Positions 60,089-64,000 of a DNA stretch of 64,000 nt are shown piece after piece (positions within the stretch are counted from its first letter, which is position 1; every line of letters starts with the position of its first letter). The notes under the pieces are model-generated. The model worked only from the letters and a program-made list of their open reading frames with translations. It did no database searches and was not told the origin of the DNA. The position numbers were made by a program, and so were the translations under genes. The stretch comes from Pseudomonas sp. MM211 (GTDB taxonomy: Bacteria; Pseudomonadota; Gammaproteobacteria; Pseudomonadales; Pseudomonadaceae), in the NCBI RefSeq assembly GCF_020386635.1, contig NZ_CP081942.1:4774001-4838000 (forward strand), in the 5' to 3' direction.

Positions 60089-63000
60089 ATGTTCGAAAAA
60101 CTTCTGATCGCCAACCGCGGCGCCATTGCCTGCCGCATCCTGCGTACCCTGCGCGCGCTCGACGTCAAAGGCGTCGCCGTCTACTCCGAAGCGGACGTGG
60201 CCAGCCTGCACATCCAGCAGGCCGACGAAACCTTCTCCCTCGGCGACGGCCCTGCCGCACACACCTATCTGGTGGTCGACAAGATCCTCGCGGCCGCCAA
60301 GGCCAGTGGCGCCAGGGCGATCCACCCCGGCTACGGCTTCCTCTCCGAAAACGCCGCCTTCGCCGAGGCCTGCGAAGCGGCCGGCATCGCCTTCGTCGGC
60401 CCCACGCCCGAGCAACTGCGCGTTTTCGGCCTCAAGCACACCGCCCGCGCACTGGCCAAACAACACGGCGTGCCCATGCTCGAAGGTACCGAGCTGCTGG
60501 AAAACCTCGCCGCTGCACTGGTAGCCGGCGAGCAGGTCGGCTATCCGGTGATGCTCAAGAGCACCGCTGGCGGCGGCGGCATCGGCATGCGTGTGTGCCG
60601 TTCGGCGGAGGAGCTGAGCGAGGCCTTCGAAACGGTGAGGCGCCTCGGGCAGAACAACTTCAGCGACAGCGGCGTGTTCATCGAGAAGTACATCCAGCGT
60701 GCCCGCCACCTGGAAGTGCAGGTATTCGGCGATGGCCAGGGCAATGTGCTCGCCCTCGGCGTGCGCGACTGCTCGGTGCAGCGGCGCAACCAGAAAGTGC
60801 TGGAAGAAACCCCGGCACCCAACCTGCCAGCCGGCATGGCCGATGAGCTCTGCGCGGCGGCGATCAAACTGGCCAAGGCGGTCAGCTACCGTAGCGCCGG
60901 CACCGTCGAGTTCGTCTACGACAGCGAGGCCGAGCACTTCTACTTCCTTGAAGTGAACACCCGCCTGCAGGTCGAGCACGGTGTCACCGAACAGGTATGG
61001 GGCGTTGACCTGGTGCGCTGGATGATCGAGCTGGCAGCCGGCGATCTGCCGCCTCTGCATGAGCTGGCAGAGGGCCTGAGCCCCCGCGGCCATGCCATCC
61101 AGGCGCGGCTGTATGCCGAAGATCCCGGTCGTGACTTCCAGCCCAGCCCTGGCCTGCTTACCGCCGTGCAGTTTCCGCCTGCCGACGGCCAGTCGCTGCG
61201 CATCGACACTTGGGTCGAAGCGGGCTGCGAGATTCCACCCTACTTCGACCCGATGATCGCCAAGCTGATCGCCTGGGCGCCAACCCGAGACCAAGCCAGC
61301 AGTGCACTTGACGCCGCCCTGGGCGAATCGCTGCTGTACGGCGTGGAGTCGAACCGCGACTACCTGCGCCAGATCCTCGCCGACACACCCTTCGCCAGCG
61401 GCTCGCCCTGGACACGTTGCCTGGAAAATCTGATCTATCAGGCCAGCACCTTCGAGGTGCTTTCCGCCGGAACTCAGACCACCGTCCAGGACTTTCCCGG
61501 TCGCCTCGGCTACTGGGCAGTCGGCGTGCCGCCGTCCGGGCCGATGGACAGCCGCGCCCTGCGCCTGGGCAATTGCCTGCTCGGCAACCCGGAAGGCGCC
61601 GCCGGCCTGGAAATCACCATGAGCGGCCCGACCCTGCGCTTCAACATCGACGCGCTGGTGGCGGTCACCGGCGCGCAGATTCCGCTCAGCGTCGATGGCG
61701 TGGCCCAGCCCTTGAACACCACCCTGCTGATCAGCGCCGGCAGCACCCTCGCCCTGGGCACCATCGCCGGTGCCGGTGCGCGCAGCTACCTGAGCGTACG
61801 TGGCGGTATTCAGGTGCCGGACTACCTGGGCAGCAAGAGCACCTTTACCCTCGGCCAGTTCGGTGGCCACGCGGGCCGTGCCCTGCGTGCCGGAGACGTG
61901 CTGCACCTGCCGCTGCTCGACACCACGCAAGCCGGCGCGAAACTACCAGGCGAGCTCTGCACTGTCCTGCCCGTCGTGCGCGAAATCCGTGTGATCTACG
62001 GCCCTCACGGCGCACCGGAATACTTCACCCCAGCCTACATCGACACCTTCCTCGGCACCGACTGGGAAGTGCACTTCAACTCCAGCCGAACCGGCGTGCG
62101 GCTGATCGGCCCCAAGCCGGAATGGGTACGCGAGAGTGGCGGCGAAGCGGGCCTGCATCCATCCAACATCCACGATAATCCCTACGCCATCGGCGCAGTG
62201 GATTTCACCGGCGACATGCCCGTGATCCTCGGCCCCGACGGCCCCAGCCTTGGTGGTTTCGTCTGCCCGGTGACGATCATCGAAGCCGACCTCTGGCAGC
62301 TCGGCCAACTCAAGGCCGGCGACAAGGTGCGCTTCGTGCCGGTGGATATCGCCACGGCGCGGGAGCTGGCGAAAGCAGCCAATCTGGAGTGCGCTGACCT
62401 CGGTAGGAGCCGGCTTGCCGGCGATCAACTGTCTCCCCTGATCGCTGGCAAGCCAGCTCCTACGGAAAAGCTCGCGTCTCCCATCATTCTGGATATCGGC
62501 CGGGACGACACGCGGCTGGTCGCACGCCTCTCTGGCGACACGCACCTGCTGCTGGAAATCGGCCAGCCCGAGCTGGATCTGGTGCTGCGTTTCCGTGGCC
62601 ATGCGCTGATGCAGGCACTGCAGGCCAAGGACATCGCCGGGGTGATCGACCTGACGCCCGGCATCCGTTCCCTGCAGGTGCACTACCAGCCGGAAACTCT
62701 GCCGTTGCAGCACCTGCTCGATACCGTCGCTGGCGAGTGGGACGCTGTGTGCGCCACCGGCGACCTCAAGGTGCCGTCGCGCATCGTTCATCTGCCACTG
62801 TCCTGGGATGACCCGGCCTGCCAGTTGGCCATCGACAAGTACATGACCACCGTACGCAAGGACGCGCCCTGGTGCCCGAGTAACCTGGAATTCATCCGCC
62901 GCATCAACGACCTGCCCAACCTCGACGAAGTGCATCGCACGGTGTTCGATGCCAGCTACCTGGTGATGGGCCTGGGCGACGTCTACCTCGGTGCACCGGT

Positions 63001-63736
63001 GGCCACGCCGCTCGACCCGCGCCACCGCCTGGTCACCACCAAGTACAACCCCGCGCGTACCTGGACGGCCGAAAACTCGGTGGGTATCGGCGGCGCCTAC
63101 ATGTGCGTGTACGGCATGGAGGGCCCCGGCGGTTACCAGTTCGTCGGCCGTACCCTGCAGATGTGGAACCGCTACCGTGAAGTCGCCGCCTTCGACGGCA
63201 AACCCTGGCTGCTGCGTTTCTTCGACCAGATCCGCTTCTACCCGGTCAGCCCGGACGAGCTGCTGCGCATTCGCCGCGACTTCCCCCTGGGCCGCTTCGA
63301 CCTGCGCATCGAACACAGCGAGCTGGCCCTGGCCGACTATCAACGCTTCCTCACGGACGAAGCAGACGGCATCGCCGCCTTCCGCGACCAGCAACGCAGC
63401 GCCTTTGCCGCCGAGCGCCAGCGCTGGATCGACTCCGGCCAGGCGCACTTCGAAAGTGACGAAGGCGTGGCCGAGCCCAGCGAAAACGCGCCATTGGGCG
63501 CCGGCCAGCACAGCGTCGACAGCCACATCGCCGGCAATCTCTGGCAAGTTCAGGTCGAGGAAGGCGCCCACGTCCAGGCGGGCGATGTGCTGGTCATCCT
63601 CGAATCCATGAAAATGGAAATCCCCCTGCTCGCGCCCTTCGCCGGCGTGGTCAGAGACATCCACGTACAACCCGGCTCGCCCGTGCGGGCCGGCCAGCGT
63701 GTGGCGGTCATCGAGGCTGCAGCCCATACGGGTTGA
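60089..63736 (+). CDS. uca: Biotin-dependent urea/guanidine carboxylase
   Basis: Encodes 1,215 residues from the ATG at 60089 (GGGAG upstream). Domains: biotin carboxylase (1-450, 'LIANRGAIACRILRTLRAL', ATP-grasp 'STAGGGGIGMRVC'); AHS2-type carboxyltransferase half (about 460-770, 'TTVQDFPGRLGYWAVGVPPSGPMD'); AHS1-type half (about 795-1110, 'TKYNPARTWTAENSVGIGG'); biotinyl domain with Lys1175 in 'ESMKMEI'. Riboswitch and DUF1989 neighbours point to guanidine rather than urea. Guanidine carboxylases differ from urea carboxylases at an active-site Asn/Asp; I cannot place that residue here. Residues about 772-792, between the two carboxyltransferase halves, are coded by a REP element. Confidence 0.93.
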   Translation: MFEKLLIANRGAIACRILRTLRALDVKGVAVYSEADVASLHIQQADETFSLGDGPAAHTYLVVDKILAAAKASGARAIHPGYGFLSENAAFAEACEAAGIAFVGPTPEQLRVFGLKHTARALAKQHGVPMLEGTELLENLAAALVAGEQVGYPVMLKSTAGGGGIGMRVCRSAEELSEAFETVRRLGQNNFSDSGVFIEKYIQRARHLEVQVFGDGQGNVLALGVRDCSVQRRNQKVLEETPAPNLPAGMADELCAAAIKLAKAVSYRSAGTVEFVYDSEAEHFYFLEVNTRLQVEHGVTEQVWGVDLVRWMIELAAGDLPPLHELAEGLSPRGHAIQARLYAEDPGRDFQPSPGLLTAVQFPPADGQSLRIDTWVEAGCEIPPYFDPMIAKLIAWAPTRDQASSALDAALGESLLYGVESNRDYLRQILADTPFASGSPWTRCLENLIYQASTFEVLSAGTQTTVQDFPGRLGYWAVGVPPSGPMDSRALRLGNCLLGNPEGAAGLEITMSGPTLRFNIDALVAVTGAQIPLSVDGVAQPLNTTLLISAGSTLALGTIAGAGARSYLSVRGGIQVPDYLGSKSTFTLGQFGGHAGRALRAGDVLHLPLLDTTQAGAKLPGELCTVLPVVREIRVIYGPHGAPEYFTPAYIDTFLGTDWEVHFNSSRTGVRLIGPKPEWVRESGGEAGLHPSNIHDNPYAIGAVDFTGDMPVILGPDGPSLGGFVCPVTIIEADLWQLGQLKAGDKVRFVPVDIATARELAKAANLECADLGRSRLAGDQLSPLIAGKPAPTEKLASPIILDIGRDDTRLVARLSGDTHLLLEIGQPELDLVLRFRGHALMQALQAKDIAGVIDLTPGIRSLQVHYQPETLPLQHLLDTVAGEWDAVCATGDLKVPSRIVHLPLSWDDPACQLAIDKYMTTVRKDAPWCPSNLEFIRRINDLPNLDEVHRTVFDASYLVMGLGDVYLGAPVATPLDPRHRLVTTKYNPARTWTAENSVGIGGAYMCVYGMEGPGGYQFVGRTLQMWNRYREVAAFDGKPWLLRFFDQIRFYPVSPDELLRIRRDFPLGRFDLRIEHSELALADYQRFLTDEADGIAAFRDQQRSAFAAERQRWIDSGQAHFESDEGVAEPSENAPLGAGQHSVDSHIAGNLWQVQVEEGAHVQAGDVLVILESMKMEIPLLAPFAGVVRDIHVQPGSPVRAGQRVAVIEAAAHTG
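62403..62463. repeat. REP-type inverted pair inside the carboxylase coding sequence
   Basis: Arms at 62403-62427 and 62439-62463 are 25 bases each and complementary with two mismatches, around an 11-base loop. The left arm starts GTAGGAGCCGGCTTGCCGGC. The reading frame stays open through it, adding about 20 residues ('GRSRLAGDQLSPLIAGKPAP') at the linker between the AHS2 and AHS1 domains. Confidence 0.9.
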
Positions 63737-63741
63737 GTAAA

Positions 63742-63794
63742 GGCGCAAGCCAGGAGGAGCGAAAGCGCCGTCTTCGCTCCTCCTGGCTTGCGCC
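63742..63794 (+). terminator. Perfect 22-bp inverted repeat after the carboxylase
   Basis: Arms at 63742-63763 and 63773-63794 match exactly over 22 bases (starting GGCGCAAGCCAGG), with a nine-base loop. It starts six bases after the stop. It has no T-run, so it may terminate with Rho, protect the 3' end or belong to a mobile palindrome family. Confidence 0.6.
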
Positions 63795-63843
63795 TGAGCG
63801 GCACCACGCCTAGCATTGCGGCACTCACCAAGAAGCCAGCACG

Positions 63844-64000
63844 ATGCCATCACCGTCACCCAAAACTGCCAGCCCACGCTCGCTGGTGTTTCTGCTCCTC
63901 GTTCTGCTCGGCTGCGGTTTCATCGCCACCTCGCTGGCCAGCTATTACGCGGCCCTCGATTCGATACGCGACAACATCGTCAACACCGAGCTGCCGCTGA
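63844..64000 (+). CDS. Membrane signalling protein, N-terminus only (3' end outside window)
   Basis: An ATG at 63844 opens a frame that continues past the window end, giving 52 residues. After a Ser/Pro-rich start, a membrane span ('SLVFLLLVLLGCGFIATSLASYY') leads into 'ALDSIRDNIVNTELPL'. This pattern begins many Pseudomonas membrane sensors with diguanylate cyclase or histidine kinase output, but the output domain is outside the window, so the class is a guess. Confidence 0.55.
   Translation, partial: MPSPSPKTASPRSLVFLLLVLLGCGFIATSLASYYAALDSIRDNIVNTELPL

Noticed and set aside
59936..63877. Two long minus-strand open frames (664 and 644 codons) opposite the carboxylase
   Set aside because: Shadows of a clear biotin carboxylase, driven by high third-position GC.

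Overview
The window is chromosomal DNA of a Pseudomonas, probably from the P. mendocina/alcaliphila/oleovorans side of the genus. This rests on gene content and order: pdxJ-recO-era-rnc-lepB-lepA-mucD-mucB-mucA-algU-nadB-sdhE-ygfZ-tctED-opdH-tctCBA-ung follows, as I remember it, the P. aeruginosa PA0773-PA0744 block. High GC, long open frames on both strands and REP-type palindromes agree. The species call is inference. I see no rRNA, tRNA, CRISPR array, insertion sequence or prophage.

Layout: (1) 1-6.6 kb: end of a LysR-type regulator, then a leftward housekeeping cluster (pdxJ, recO, era, rnc, a DUF4845 gene, lepB, lepA). (2) 6.8-10.7 kb: the AlgU envelope-stress operon algU-mucA-mucB-mucD, leftward, with an AlgU-type promoter and no mucC. 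(3) 11-15.4 kb: nadB, the sdhE-ygfX pair, ygfZ and an HDOD regulator. (4) 15.4-23.1 kb: a tricarboxylate uptake module. Two-component system TctDE faces the porin OpdH and the tripartite transporter TctCBA, with an AbrB-family membrane protein at the end. (5) 23.2-28.1 kb: a lipoprotein, ung, a periplasmic binding protein and two crotonase-fold enzymes, one possibly the DspI homologue. (6) 28.2-54.5 kb: a complete Lap biofilm-adhesion locus. It holds the type I secretion genes lapE-lapB-lapC, the 18-kb giant adhesin gene lapA, a small conserved gene, and the c-di-GMP-controlled periplasmic protease pair lapG-lapD. (7) 54.6-63.8 kb: a small Tyr/Arg-rich lipoprotein gene, then a guanidine-assimilation operon under a guanidine-I (ykkC) riboswitch. 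That operon encodes an ABC importer, two DUF1989 proteins (carboxyguanidine deiminase type) and a biotin-dependent urea/guanidine carboxylase. (8) The window ends in the first codons of a membrane protein.

How it works together: LapEBC would export LapA and hold it by its N-terminal retention module. LapG would cut that module at a TAAG site unless LapD, bound to c-di-GMP, sequesters LapG. In this sequence both lapA and lapD carry a single frameshift while lapG is intact, so the adhesion system is either broken twice or affected by two sequence errors. The guanidine operon would import guanidine, carboxylate it and deiminate the product to allophanate. The allophanate hydrolase needed to finish is not in the window. 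A candidate sigma-54 promoter lies just upstream of the riboswitch, which would suit nitrogen control.

The most unusual structures are an inverted REP pair lying in frame inside the carboxylase coding sequence, a large nested inverted repeat just before that gene, and recent block duplications in the lapA repeat arrays.
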